Position numbers and translations under genes: made by a program | Assembly (NCBI RefSeq): GCF_021513135.1 | Contig: NZ_CP090981.1 | Span: 2,604,001-2,668,000 of the forward strand | Length of the DNA stretch: 64,000 bases | Direction of reading: 5' to 3' | From: Vibrio sp. SS-MA-C1-2 | GTDB taxonomy: Bacteria > Pseudomonadota > Gammaproteobacteria > Enterobacterales > Vibrionaceae | Part shown: one piece after another, positions 45,535 to 54,552 of the stretch | How positions within the stretch are numbered: position 1 is the first letter of the stretch | How the letters are laid out: each line of letters opens with the position of its first letter | Notes under the pieces: model-generated | Database searches by the model: none | The model's input: only the letters and a program-made list of their open reading frames with translations | Told to the model about the DNA's origin: nothing

Positions 45535-46689
45535 ATGCTCACTACCCCGTATAAATGGATTTCACAGTACCTTTTCGGTTTCTTTTTTGCTTATGGCGTT
45601 TATCTGCCTTTTTGGTCGATTTGGTTTGAAGGTCAGGGGGTTTCGCCTTCAGATATCGGGATTTTAATTGGTACGGGTTTTGCCACCCGTTGTCTATCAA
45701 ATATGGTATTAACGCCTCGCCTTCATAAATTTGAAACGATTATTCCTGCGCTTCGATGGTTAAGTATTTTGAGCTTTATTGTCATTGGTTGTCATCTGTT
45801 TATTAGTGGCAGTTTCTGGTTAATGATGCTGGCAACGATTATTTTTGGCTTTTTATGTGGCCCAGCGATGCCATTAATGGATGCGTTAACCAATTATTAT
45901 AATCGCTTAAATATTCTCGATTATGGTCGTACCCGCTTATGGGGATCAATTGCCTTTATTGTCGGTTCGACAGCAGTGGGCTTTTTGGTCAAACATTATG
46001 GTACAGATATGATTATCTATACGGCAATGGTCGGTTTTCTATTTGCTATTATTATTAGTTTTATGAAGATCTCACCAGCACCCGTATCTGCTCCTCTTGA
46101 GAATAGTGATTCCATAAAACTATCTACACTACTGAAAGAGCCTAGGACCTTACGTTTTCTTCTTTTGATTTCCTTGATACAAGGGAGCCATGCCGCTTTT
46201 TATAGCTTTAGTTCTATTCATTGGCATGCGGCGGGTCACTCGTCTGAAATCATCGGGTTTCTTTGGGGATTAGGCGTCGTTGCTGAAATATCTCTCTTTA
46301 TGTATGGTAAGCACCTACTGACTCGTTTCTCAATTAATACCCTATTTACTATTGCTTCAATTGGCGTAATGGTTCGTTGGGGATTAACCGCATCAACGAC
46401 TAATTTATCAGCATTGATCATTATCCAACTCCTTCATGGTGTCACATTTGCGATGGCGCATATTGCGGCAATTAAATATATTCAACTCGAGCAAGAGAGC
46501 AAAACAGTTCCGCTTCAAGCGCTTTATAATGCCATTCCATTGGGTGCATTTATGGCGGCAATGACAGCGATTAGCGGTTGGGGATATCAATTATGGGGAG
46601 CGAATATCTTTTGGTTAATGGCTGCAATGGGGTTTGCTTCTCTGTTTGTGCGTCTTAAACAGCCACAACAACAGGCGACTACAGAGTAA
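45535..46689 (+). CDS. MFS transporter, HcaT/MFS_1-like
   Basis: This 384-residue, twelve-helix major facilitator has the opening WISQYLFGFFFAYGVYLPFWSIWFEGQG and the loop 2-3/4-5 motifs (DALTNYY, DYGRTRLWGSIAFIVGS) typical of the 3-phenylpropionate-type HcaT group. The substrate cannot be deduced. No catabolic gene is adjacent. Confidence 0.85.
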   Translation: MLTTPYKWISQYLFGFFFAYGVYLPFWSIWFEGQGVSPSDIGILIGTGFATRCLSNMVLTPRLHKFETIIPALRWLSILSFIVIGCHLFISGSFWLMMLATIIFGFLCGPAMPLMDALTNYYNRLNILDYGRTRLWGSIAFIVGSTAVGFLVKHYGTDMIIYTAMVGFLFAIIISFMKISPAPVSAPLENSDSIKLSTLLKEPRTLRFLLLISLIQGSHAAFYSFSSIHWHAAGHSSEIIGFLWGLGVVAEISLFMYGKHLLTRFSINTLFTIASIGVMVRWGLTASTTNLSALIIIQLLHGVTFAMAHIAAIKYIQLEQESKTVPLQALYNAIPLGAFMAAMTAISGWGYQLWGANIFWLMAAMGFASLFVRLKQPQQQATTE

Positions 46690-46839
46690 AGGGGTCTCCC
46701 TGTACTTCAAAGACATCAATTAAATTAACATAAAATAAAACTCAAAAGTAAGACTTCGGACATAATGAAATCGTTCAATATTTAAACAGTGCAATGATTA
46801 TGTTAGACTTTGAAAATAATTATGTAGGAGCTAAAAACC

Positions 46840-47091
46840 ATGAGAAGTGAAATGATAGGTACCAATATAGATCATAAAACTAAAATTGCATTTACCACTA
46901 TTTGTGATGAAATTGGTTTAACTCCTTCTGAGGTCATTAAGCTATTTGCCCATACCGTTATTAAGCAAGGAAAAATTCCTTTTGATGTAGAGTTAAATAA
47001 ACCAAATCGAGACACAATCGCTGCAATACATGAACTAACTTCAGGTAAAGGACATAAAGCAAATTCTATTGATGATTTAATGAATGGATAA
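46840..47091 (+). CDS. RelB/DinJ-family antitoxin
   Basis: This 83-residue protein has an N-terminal ribbon-helix-helix (TNIDHKTKIAFTTICDEIGLT, PSEVIKLFAHTVI) and the FDVELNKPN linker of DinJ antitoxins. TAGGAG lies ahead of ATG 46840. It overlaps the toxin ATG by 8 bases, the usual dinJ-yafQ organisation. Confidence 0.88.
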   Translation: MRSEMIGTNIDHKTKIAFTTICDEIGLTPSEVIKLFAHTVIKQGKIPFDVELNKPNRDTIAAIHELTSGKGHKANSIDDLMNG

Positions 47092-47369
47092 AAAAAACAA
47101 TTTATTTTATTGAGTTCTCTACTCAATTTAAAAAAGATTTCAAAAAGATTGTAAAGCTACCAATACAAGAAGTTCTAGAAATTGGGGGAATTATCTCGCA
47201 ACTCCAAAGAGGTGATGTTTTAGATGTAAAATATGTCGACCACCCTCTTTCTGGTAATTGGAGTCAATTTCGTGACTGCCATATCAGAGCGGATTTAGTT
47301 CTTATTTATAGAATAGATAATAATACCTTACAGTTAGCTAGGATAGGTTCCCATAGTGACCTGTTTTAA
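47084..47369 (+). pseudogene. YafQ-family toxin, frameshifted in a poly-A tract
   Basis: ATG at 47084 gives MDKKNNLFY and a stop because of an A8 run (47090-47097). With seven A's it reads MDKKTIYFIEFSTQFKKDF and continues to HPLSGNWSQFRDCHIRADLV then LIYR and RIGSHSDLF, a complete YafQ mRNA interferase of about 95 residues ending at TAA 47367-47369. The catalytic His/Asp region is intact. So one inserted A right after the start silences the toxin unless slippage restores it. Confidence 0.82.
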
Positions 47370-47384
47370 TTAAAAATAGTCTTC

Positions 47385-47511
47385 TCTTCTCAAAATAATT
47401 GGAGTTGCTAGTAGGCGACAGTGAGCGAGGTCCCATGAATGTAGGTGTACTACATGATTGGGGCGAACGAGTGTAGCCAACAACCTAGCAACTTCAAGTA
47501 AGAAGGGTATA
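47385..47511 (+). repeat. ERIC-like repeat, full length
   Basis: CAAAATAATTGGAGTTGCTA, GTAGGCGACAGTGAGCGAGG, GATTGGGGCGAACGAGTGTA and GCCAACAACCTAGCAACTTC, then AAGTAAGAAGGGTATA. It lies between the convergent ends of the YafQ remnant and the carbamate kinase gene, and reaches to within a few bases of the latter's stop. Confidence 0.82.
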
Positions 47512-47518
47512 ACGATTA

Positions 47519-48421
47519 TTACTTATGCACACAAGTACCCGCAGTTTCTGCAAGAACATCTAAGCTCTGCTCTAAAGCACCAATATAGGCACGACCGCCG
47601 AAATTAGCAAAATCACAAACCGCTTCGACTTTAGGTCCCATCGATCCTGCTGGGAATTCATGCTTACTTAACTCTTCGCTAGAAACAACACCCAACGCTT
47701 TCTGAGAAGGCTTACCCCAATCAAGATAAACCGCATCTGCATCGGTTAAAATAAGTAACTTGTCAGCATTAAGCTGTTTGGCCAGTAACGTTGCCGCTAA
47801 ATCTTTATCGATAACCCCTTCAACACCTCTGAAAGTAGACCCTTCACGGCATACTGGAATACCACCACCACCACAACAGATTACCATTTGGCCCGCTGTT
47901 AATAGCGCATCAATAGAAGGCTTATCAACAATCGCCATTGGTTTAGGTGAAGCAACGACACGGCGCATATATTCGCCATCTGCTTTCATGATCCAGTGGT
48001 TTTTCTCCGCTGCAACATTGGCATCTTCTTTGTTATAAACTTGTCCAATAAACTTCGTTGGATCAAGCATGCTTGGATCTTGAGGATCCACCTCGATACG
48101 AGTCAAAATAGTTGCAACAGGCGTTGCTGGTAACAAGTTTTGCAACTCTTGAGCCAGCATATAACCGATCATGCCCTCACTTTCAGCACCGAGTACATCT
48201 AATGGATAGGGTGCAACTTTATCATAAGCTAAATTTTGTAGTGCTAATAAGCCAACTTGAGGGCCATTACCATGAACGACGGCAACATTGTAATCTTCTG
48301 AAATCTTAGCAATAGCTTGTGCAGCAATTTTGATATTTTCTAATTGGTTTTCAAAAGTCGGTGCATCACCACGACGTAACAGTGCATTACCACCTAAAGC
48401 CACAACAACGGTCTGTTTCAT
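47519..48421 (-). CDS. arcC: Carbamate kinase (YqeA/ArcC-like)
   Basis: It makes ATP and carbamate from carbamoyl phosphate and ADP, so it can harvest energy at the end of the pathway. The 300 residues match the family. Visible motifs are VVALGGNALLRRG, VVHGNGPQVG, CCGGGGIPV, GVIDKDLAATLLA and LILTDADAVY. It is the last gene of the ygeWXY-hydantoinase-kinase cluster, in the same order as the E. coli ygeW-ygeX-ygeY-hyuA-yqeA row, so yqeA is the closest positional counterpart. Confidence 0.93.
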   Translation of the reverse strand: MKQTVVVALGGNALLRRGDAPTFENQLENIKIAAQAIAKISEDYNVAVVHGNGPQVGLLALQNLAYDKVAPYPLDVLGAESEGMIGYMLAQELQNLLPATPVATILTRIEVDPQDPSMLDPTKFIGQVYNKEDANVAAEKNHWIMKADGEYMRRVVASPKPMAIVDKPSIDALLTAGQMVICCGGGGIPVCREGSTFRGVEGVIDKDLAATLLAKQLNADKLLILTDADAVYLDWGKPSQKALGVVSSEELSKHEFPAGSMGPKVEAVCDFANFGGRAYIGALEQSLDVLAETAGTCVHK

Positions 48422-48522
48422 ATCTTCATTCCTTATAATCTGTTTTAGTTTTTAATTTTTATCTGTTTGAATTAATAATAAGCTTCACAATAAAATTTTA
48501 TCTTTTCTCTTCTTTTATCTTT

Positions 48523-49941
48523 TTATTCAAAACGTTGACGTGAGAATGCTTGACGATGCAAGAAGTCCCCTGATCCTGCTTTACCTAAGAACGTCCCATC
48601 TTGAGCAACTATCTGTCCTTTAGATAGAGTAACGGTCGGCCAACCTTGAATATCCATTCCTTCAAATGGTGTATGATCACAATTATCATGTAACTGTTGA
48701 TGAGAGAGGCAATAATTAGCATTTGGATCGAAAATCACAATGTCGCCATCACTTCCTATCTCTAGACTGCCTTTTTGAGGATAGATACCAAACAGTTGAG
48801 CAGGCTTAGCACTGGTTAAAGAGACAAATTGATTTAACGTTAGTCGTCCTTTTGATACACCTTCAGAAAACAAGATTGGCATTCGAGTCTCAACCCCAGG
48901 CATTCCATTTGGGCATTGAGTAAAGTCATGATGGTTTGGCTGCTTTTGTTGTTCAAAATTGAATGAACAGTGATCGGTTGCAACGGTATCTATTTCATTA
49001 TTGATTAAACCTTGCCATAACTTTTCACACTCTTCTTTGGCTCTCAAAGGAGGACTAAGAATATATTTAGTCGCATCGGGTTCTTTATATTTATCACTGT
49101 CTAATACCAAATATTGTGGGCAAGTTTCAGACCAAACGGCTTGACCTGATCTTTTCGCCAAATTGATATAATCCAAACCTAATCCGTTAGATAAATGGAC
49201 AATGTAGAGTGGCGCATCATCGGCCAGTTTCGCTAAATTGATCATTCGACCAATGGCTTCAGCTTCGCACTCTAATGGACGACTAATCGGATGATATTCA
49301 GGTGTGGTTTTCCCTTCTGCTACTAATTGTGCTTTTCTTGCATTAATTGCCGCATCATTTTCAGGGTGTACTGTCGTTAATGCACCGACTTTATTCAACT
49401 GTTCTAACGCTTGATAGGTTTCGCTATCATTCAATTTATAACCGTAAGTCAAATACAACTTGAAGCTGCTGATCCCTTCATTACTGACCATTTGTTCCAT
49501 TTCATCAAGGATCTCTTGATCAATGTGCTGAATCACACCATGAAAGCTATAATCGATAACGGCACGCTCTTTGGCATGTTCTTTATAAACAGCAAGCTGA
49601 TGATGTAGCGAGCAGCCTCTAGGACCAAACCCCATATGATCGATAATGGTGGTGGTTCCACCGCAAGCGGCTGAACGTGTTCCTGTAAAGAAATCATCAC
49701 AGCTTTGGGCGATCCCCACATCGATATTAAAATGAGTATGAACATCAATACCACCGGGCATAACATAACAGCCTTGTGCATCGATAACGGTCGCTTCTGG
49801 GTATTGATTAAGTTGGATTTGAGTTACAGTTTCAGCAATCTTGCCATTAATGATGACTAAGTCTTGCTGAGATTGTTGCTGACTATCAACGAGAATCCCA
49901 TTCTTGATAATTGTTATTTGATTATGATTCGTTGCAGACAT
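48523..49941 (-). CDS. hyuA: Dihydropyrimidinase/hydantoinase-type amidohydrolase
   Basis: About 472 residues from ATG 49941 (MSATNHNQITIIKNG); the open frame extends 10 codons upstream without support. It has the metal-binding VMPGGIDVHTHFNID, a carbamylated Lys in SSFKLYLTYGYKL (about residue 150), HPENDA, IVHLSNGLG and VATDHCSFNF. This is the cyclic amidohydrolase fold that opens hydantoin or dihydropyrimidine-like rings. Its place in this cluster equals E. coli hyuA, tied to anaerobic purine breakdown. Confidence 0.9.
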   Translation of the reverse strand: MSATNHNQITIIKNGILVDSQQQSQQDLVIINGKIAETVTQIQLNQYPEATVIDAQGCYVMPGGIDVHTHFNIDVGIAQSCDDFFTGTRSAACGGTTTIIDHMGFGPRGCSLHHQLAVYKEHAKERAVIDYSFHGVIQHIDQEILDEMEQMVSNEGISSFKLYLTYGYKLNDSETYQALEQLNKVGALTTVHPENDAAINARKAQLVAEGKTTPEYHPISRPLECEAEAIGRMINLAKLADDAPLYIVHLSNGLGLDYINLAKRSGQAVWSETCPQYLVLDSDKYKEPDATKYILSPPLRAKEECEKLWQGLINNEIDTVATDHCSFNFEQQKQPNHHDFTQCPNGMPGVETRMPILFSEGVSKGRLTLNQFVSLTSAKPAQLFGIYPQKGSLEIGSDGDIVIFDPNANYCLSHQQLHDNCDHTPFEGMDIQGWPTVTLSKGQIVAQDGTFLGKAGSGDFLHRQAFSRQRFE

Positions 49942-50107
49942 GTCGGTTTCCACTTTCGAAAAGACCCACATTATTTATTAGAACAAGAAGAAAGGCAGAG
50001 CTATGTTTTTAACAAATAAGTGGGTAAACAGGTAATGTAAGAGGGCGCAGACTCATTCACCCTCTTACGATAAGCCCTATGATTTCAGGCTTTTTTAGTC
50101 GTAATGA

Positions 50108-51328
50108 TTACTTCTGACCTAACTTGTGTAGGTACATCTGTGGGATAACTGCGTACATTGCTGCACAAGTCACAAGATGTTGCTTCCAAGTTTTCTCGTT
50201 TGGCGCATGAGCTTCTGGCTCTTTACCAGGACCAAAACCAATGACTGGAATACCATGACGACCCATGATAGATACACCGTTTGTAGAGAATGTCCAACGG
50301 TCAACCTTAGGCTTCTCATCAAATAGTAGCTCGAAGCTAGACTCTAATGTCTTAGTTGCGATGTGCTCTTCTTCAATTTTCCATGCTGGGAAGTAACACT
50401 CTGTAGGGTAAACTAAACCGGTGTAAGCAGGCTCATCGTAGTTGTACATTGAAACTTTTGCACCAAACTTCTTAACTGCTGGTAAGTTAGCAATCTCTTC
50501 AATCGCGCCATTCCAAGTTTCACCCCAAGTTAGACGACGGTCAATTGAGATTGCACAGCTATCTGCAACCGCACAACGGCTTGGAGATGTGAAGAAGACT
50601 TCAGAAACCGTTAATGTACCCTTACCTAAGAAATCATCATCGCCTAGGTTGTTTGCTAGTTGCTCAATTTCTGGCAGGATGTGACCCATTTTGAAGATTG
50701 CGTTATCACCACGCTCTGGCGCAGAACCGTGACAGCTGATACCAGCAACATCAACACGGATTTCCATACGGCCACGTTGACCACGGTAGATTTGGCAATC
50801 AGTTGGTTCAGTACTTACGACGAACTCAGGGCGAATGTTGCTCTCTTCAATCATGTACTGCCAGCATAGGCCGTCACAATCTTCTTCCTGAACAGTACCC
50901 GTTACAAGCAGTGTATATTCATCTTCAAGACCTAAATCTTTAATGATCTTACCTGCATAAACCATTGATGCCATGCCGCCTTCTTGGTCAGACGCACCAC
51001 GACCACCGATAACTTCGTCATCTTCCATACCTGTGTACGGGTCAAATTCCCAGTTATCCATGTTACCCACACCAACAGTATCGATATGCGCATCCATGCC
51101 AATTAGGTGAGGACCATGACCAATCCAACCTAATACGTTACCCATAGGATCGATTTCTACTTTATCAAATCCTACTTTTTCCATCTCTTCTTTGATACGA
51201 AGAACAACTTTCTCTTCATCACAGCTTTCACTTGGAATTGCGATCATATCACGCAAAAATTTAGTCATATCTGCTTTGTAAGACTCTGCCTGTTCTAGTA
51301 CTTTGTCAAATGGGATAGTTGGTGTCAT
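50108..51328 (-). CDS. ygeY: YgeY-type M20 peptidase-like hydrolase
   Basis: This 406-residue metallohydrolase belongs to the M20/ArgE-DapE group. It has metal ligands in [13 protein letters not shown] (His/Asp), [31 protein letters not shown] (Glu pair) and the dimerisation-domain His in [14 protein letters not shown]. The family is called selenium metabolism-linked hydrolase YgeY and always accompanies ygeX/ygeW. AAGGAG precedes the ATG. The substrate is not settled from sequence. Confidence 0.92.
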   Translation of the reverse strand: MTPTIPFDKVLEQAESYKADMTKFLRDMIAIPSESCDEEKVVLRIKEEMEKVGFDKVEIDPMGNVLGWIGHGPHLIGMDAHIDTVGVGNMDNWEFDPYTGMEDDEVIGGRGASDQEGGMASMVYAGKIIKDLGLEDEYTLLVTGTVQEEDCDGLCWQYMIEESNIRPEFVVSTEPTDCQIYRGQRGRMEIRVDVAGISCHGSAPERGDNAIFKMGHILPEIEQLANNLGDDDFLGKGTLTVSEVFFTSPSRCAVADSCAISIDRRLTWGETWNGAIEEIANLPAVKKFGAKVSMYNYDEPAYTGLVYPTECYFPAWKIEEEHIATKTLESSFELLFDEKPKVDRWTFSTNGVSIMGRHGIPVIGFGPGKEPEAHAPNEKTWKQHLVTCAAMYAVIPQMYLHKLGQK

Positions 51329-51453
51329 TGTTATTCTCCTTAACTTAATACTGACGGTATTAAGGTGATTTAATTAATAATTATTTTTTAATTTTTTAGT
51401 AAATAATGAATGAGTGATGATTAAAGAACTAACCACCACTTTTTAAACTGAAC

Positions 51454-52662
51454 TTATTCTGCGTCGATAAGGTGCTTACCTAACCAAGTCACTTCACGGT
51501 AATGCACAGGATCTGTATCACCTTCTGTATTGATAAGTAATACAACAGAATCTTTATCTAAGCCCATTTGCTTAAATAGTTCTTCTTTATTTGGGTGATA
51601 ATGAGCAGCAACTAATAGACCGGCACCAACAGCACCTGACTCTCCAGAAACAACGCGAGGATCATTACCTAGTGGGTTACCTAAAACACGCATCCCTAAC
51701 GCCGCAACTTTGTCTTGGCATGAGATAAACTGCGTTGCACAATCTCTTAATACTGGCCAGCCAATTGGGTTTGGCTCACCACACGCAAGACCAACCATAA
51801 TCGTATCTAAGTCGCCACCTACGTTAACCATCTCACCGCTTGCATCAACACCTGAACGATAGATACAATCCGCTTGTTCAGGCTCAATGATGATTGAGTG
51901 GATATTTTTAGCTCCAAAACGACTCGCCATATAACCTAATGCGCCACCAGCAAGTGCACCAACACCCGCTTGCAGAACAATATGAGTTGGCTGTTGTAGA
52001 CCCATTGGTTCCATTTGATCAACAGCTTCATCAACTAACGTGGTATAACCCTGCATGATCCAAGTTGGGATTTCGGTATAACCTTCCCAGGCCGTATCTT
52101 GAACCACTTTCCAACCGCGCTCTTCAGAGGTTTGGATAGCAAGGCGAACGGTATCATCGTAATTCATGTCCGTTACAATACACTCTGCACCTAATGCACG
52201 AATGTTCTCAACACGCTCATCAGCAGCCCCTTTAGGCATATAAACAACCGCGTTTTGACCTAACTGATTTGCAGCCCAAGCAACACCACGTCCGTGGTTA
52301 CCATCAGTTGCTGTCGCAAAGGTCATTTTTTCAGTAATATCATTTTTTAACTGTTTAAAGTTAAAGTGATTGATATCTAAATTATACTCATCACACATTA
52401 AGCGAGCGATAGCATAAGCTCCACCTAGCATCTTAAATGCACATAGATCAAAACGCTGTGATTCGTCTTTAACTAAAACTTTATTCACACCAATAGTTTT
52501 TGCTAATGTATCCAATGACTGCAATGGTGTTGGTTGGTAACCATCAATTTGCTGATGGAAGCTACGCGCTTTTTTTGCTTCATCAAGAGTGAAGAGTGGA
52601 GATGTCGCGCCATTAAAATGACGATTATCGGCAATATCCATTTTAAGAGTGAATGTCGTCAC
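51454..52662 (-). CDS. dpaL: Diaminopropionate ammonia-lyase (YgeX/DpaL)
   Basis: This PLP enzyme cleaves 2,3-diaminopropionate to pyruvate and two ammonia. The 402 residues match. The PLP-lysine is in RFDLCAFKMLGGAYA (about residue 78). The Gly-rich phosphate loop is VLQAGVGALAGGALGY, and TATDGNHGRGVAW is the second hallmark. The start is GTG at 52662 with GAGG upstream. Co-transcribed with ygeW and ygeY. Confidence 0.95.
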   Translation of the reverse strand: MTTFTLKMDIADNRHFNGATSPLFTLDEAKKARSFHQQIDGYQPTPLQSLDTLAKTIGVNKVLVKDESQRFDLCAFKMLGGAYAIARLMCDEYNLDINHFNFKQLKNDITEKMTFATATDGNHGRGVAWAANQLGQNAVVYMPKGAADERVENIRALGAECIVTDMNYDDTVRLAIQTSEERGWKVVQDTAWEGYTEIPTWIMQGYTTLVDEAVDQMEPMGLQQPTHIVLQAGVGALAGGALGYMASRFGAKNIHSIIIEPEQADCIYRSGVDASGEMVNVGGDLDTIMVGLACGEPNPIGWPVLRDCATQFISCQDKVAALGMRVLGNPLGNDPRVVSGESGAVGAGLLVAAHYHPNKEELFKQMGLDKDSVVLLINTEGDTDPVHYREVTWLGKHLIDAE

Positions 52663-52799
52663 GATTGAACCTCATAAATTGAGTCTAATGAGTGGGACGA
52701 ACGCCCCACCTTGATTATTTTAATTTACGTTCTCAGATTAGGTTGAAGTTGATGCCAACTTGACGACAACTTCAATCATATTTGAAGTAGTAAAGGAAA

Positions 52800-53987
52800 T
52801 TACTTAACGCGAACTTTTGAGTCTTTTAGTAACTCTTCAAGCACGGCACCTGGTTCTTGGTACTTACGGTTAAGGATCATTGCAGCAATGATATATGGCT
52901 TCCAGCTTGCTTCTTTATAAGTCTCAATACGATACTTCTCAAATACGCCTTCTGTTACTTCACCTTCTTTACAAGATAGACCTGTGATATCAGCAGGTAG
53001 ACAGTGCATATATAGTGCTTCACCACCTTTAGTGCGCGTCATCATCTCTTCAGTACAATGCCACTCTTTGTGCTTAGCATTCTCAGCTAGACACTCTTGC
53101 TCTAATGCTTTAAGTCCATCATGGTCATTGGCACGAAGAAGTTCAGTACGCTTGCCCATCACTTGGTAAGGCGCCCAAGACTTAGGATAAACGATGTCTG
53201 CACCGTCAAATGCTTCTTCCATTGTGTTAACTTGAGCGAAAGAACCGCCAGATAGCTCAGCATTCTTACGTGCTTCTTCAACCACTTCAGGAATTAGGTC
53301 ATAACCTTCTGGGTGAGCTAATGTCACATCCATACCGAAGCGAGTCATCAGACCGATGATTCCTTGTGGTACAGATAATGGCTTACCGTAGCTTGGCGAG
53401 TATGCCCATGTCATTGCAATTTTCTTACCTTTAAGCTCTTCTAAGCTACCGAAGTGCTCTTGTAACCATGCAAGGTCAGCCATAGATTGCGTTGGGTGGT
53501 CAATATCACACTGTAGGTTTACGATAGCTGGACGCTGTGGCAGTACACCTTCTTTGAAACCATCATCAAGAGCTTCACCAACTTCACGCATGTATGCGTT
53601 ACCCGCACCTAAATACATGTCATCACGGATACCAATAACATCTGCACAGAAAGAGATCATGTTTGCTGTTTCACGAACAGTTTCGCCGTGTGCAATCTGT
53701 GATTTCCCTTCATCTAGATCTTGTTGAGCTAGACCCAGCATGTTAATTGCTGATGCATAAGAGAAGCGTGTACGAGTTGAATTATCACGGAATAAGGAGA
53801 TACCTAAACCATTATTAAATACGTTAGTTGCGATATTTTCGCCACGCATTGCTTTTAAAGCTTCTGCAGTTTTTAGGACACGTTCAAGCTCTGCCGGAGT
53901 TTGTTCCCATGTTAATAGAAAATCTTTTTCACTTAAGTTAGAATCTAATTCGTTTATCTCTTTAATTAATTCATTAACATTCTTCAT
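52800..53987 (-). CDS. ygeW: Knotted carbamoyltransferase YgeW
   Basis: This 395-residue member of the aspartate/ornithine carbamoyltransferase superfamily has the carbamoyl-phosphate loop FRDNSTRTRFSYASA (STRTR, about residue 73) and the second-domain binding residues DIDHPTQSMADL and MHCLPAD. It is the first gene of the operon. Physiological substrate unknown in the family; together with arcC it would release carbamoyl phosphate for ATP synthesis. Confidence 0.94.
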   Translation of the reverse strand: MKNVNELIKEINELDSNLSEKDFLLTWEQTPAELERVLKTAEALKAMRGENIATNVFNNGLGISLFRDNSTRTRFSYASAINMLGLAQQDLDEGKSQIAHGETVRETANMISFCADVIGIRDDMYLGAGNAYMREVGEALDDGFKEGVLPQRPAIVNLQCDIDHPTQSMADLAWLQEHFGSLEELKGKKIAMTWAYSPSYGKPLSVPQGIIGLMTRFGMDVTLAHPEGYDLIPEVVEEARKNAELSGGSFAQVNTMEEAFDGADIVYPKSWAPYQVMGKRTELLRANDHDGLKALEQECLAENAKHKEWHCTEEMMTRTKGGEALYMHCLPADITGLSCKEGEVTEGVFEKYRIETYKEASWKPYIIAAMILNRKYQEPGAVLEELLKDSKVRVK

Positions 53988-54552
53988 TTTTTATTGTCCT
54001 TTACAATTTATAATTTCTTGTAATTAAATTTCTTATTGTTTGCTGTTTTTTGTCACTCTATTTTTTCATTCAGGATTATTTCGCTGAGTTACTTATACAT
54101 AAGCGATATCTGTGCCAATTAAAACAAAATAAGCAAATAAATACCTAAGCCACTGAAAAGTAAGTAAGTTATATTTATACAATGATCGAGATCAAATATT
54201 AATAAGTGATCACCATCACGAATATTTTTTTATCATTTATTCTCATAATCACCAAAATGATAGTGATAGATTCAATGACTTATCATATTGATATTCTCAA
54301 GTATCTTTTACTATCAATAAATATCTCATAGTCGATAATTATCAAAAATTTATAATGGGGAATTTCAATCATTAATAGATATAAAATAATATCTGTAAAA
54401 ACAAAAAATGCACTTTGAATAACATTTATACGATTCAGGTCAAATAAATTAATAACAATTTAATTTAAGGTATGTAATAACACTCATATTTAACACAACG
54501 AGTAGATTTAAGGGATTTCTAATCGGTATTAACTTTGACGAAAGGGATAAAA
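53988..54552. promoter_or_regulatory. Divergent control region between ygeW and ygeV
   Basis: This 565-base A/T-rich region separates the operon from its likely activator. It has a sigma-54 promoter candidate for ygeW (listed separately) and several short dyads rich in GTGAT/ATCAC (for example GTGATCACCATCAC near 54208). These may be activator or global-regulator sites. The length leaves room for enhancer binding upstream of the sigma-54 site. Confidence 0.5.
54102..54117 (-). promoter_or_regulatory. Sigma-54 promoter candidate for the ygeW operon
   Basis: On the minus strand it reads TGGCACAGATATCGCT. This keeps the -24 GG and -12 GC at the right spacing for the consensus TGGCAC-N5-TTGCT, with one mismatch (TCGC for TTGC). 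It lies about 115 bases ahead of the ygeW start, and the adjacent divergent gene is a sigma-54 activator, which supports it. Confidence 0.65.
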
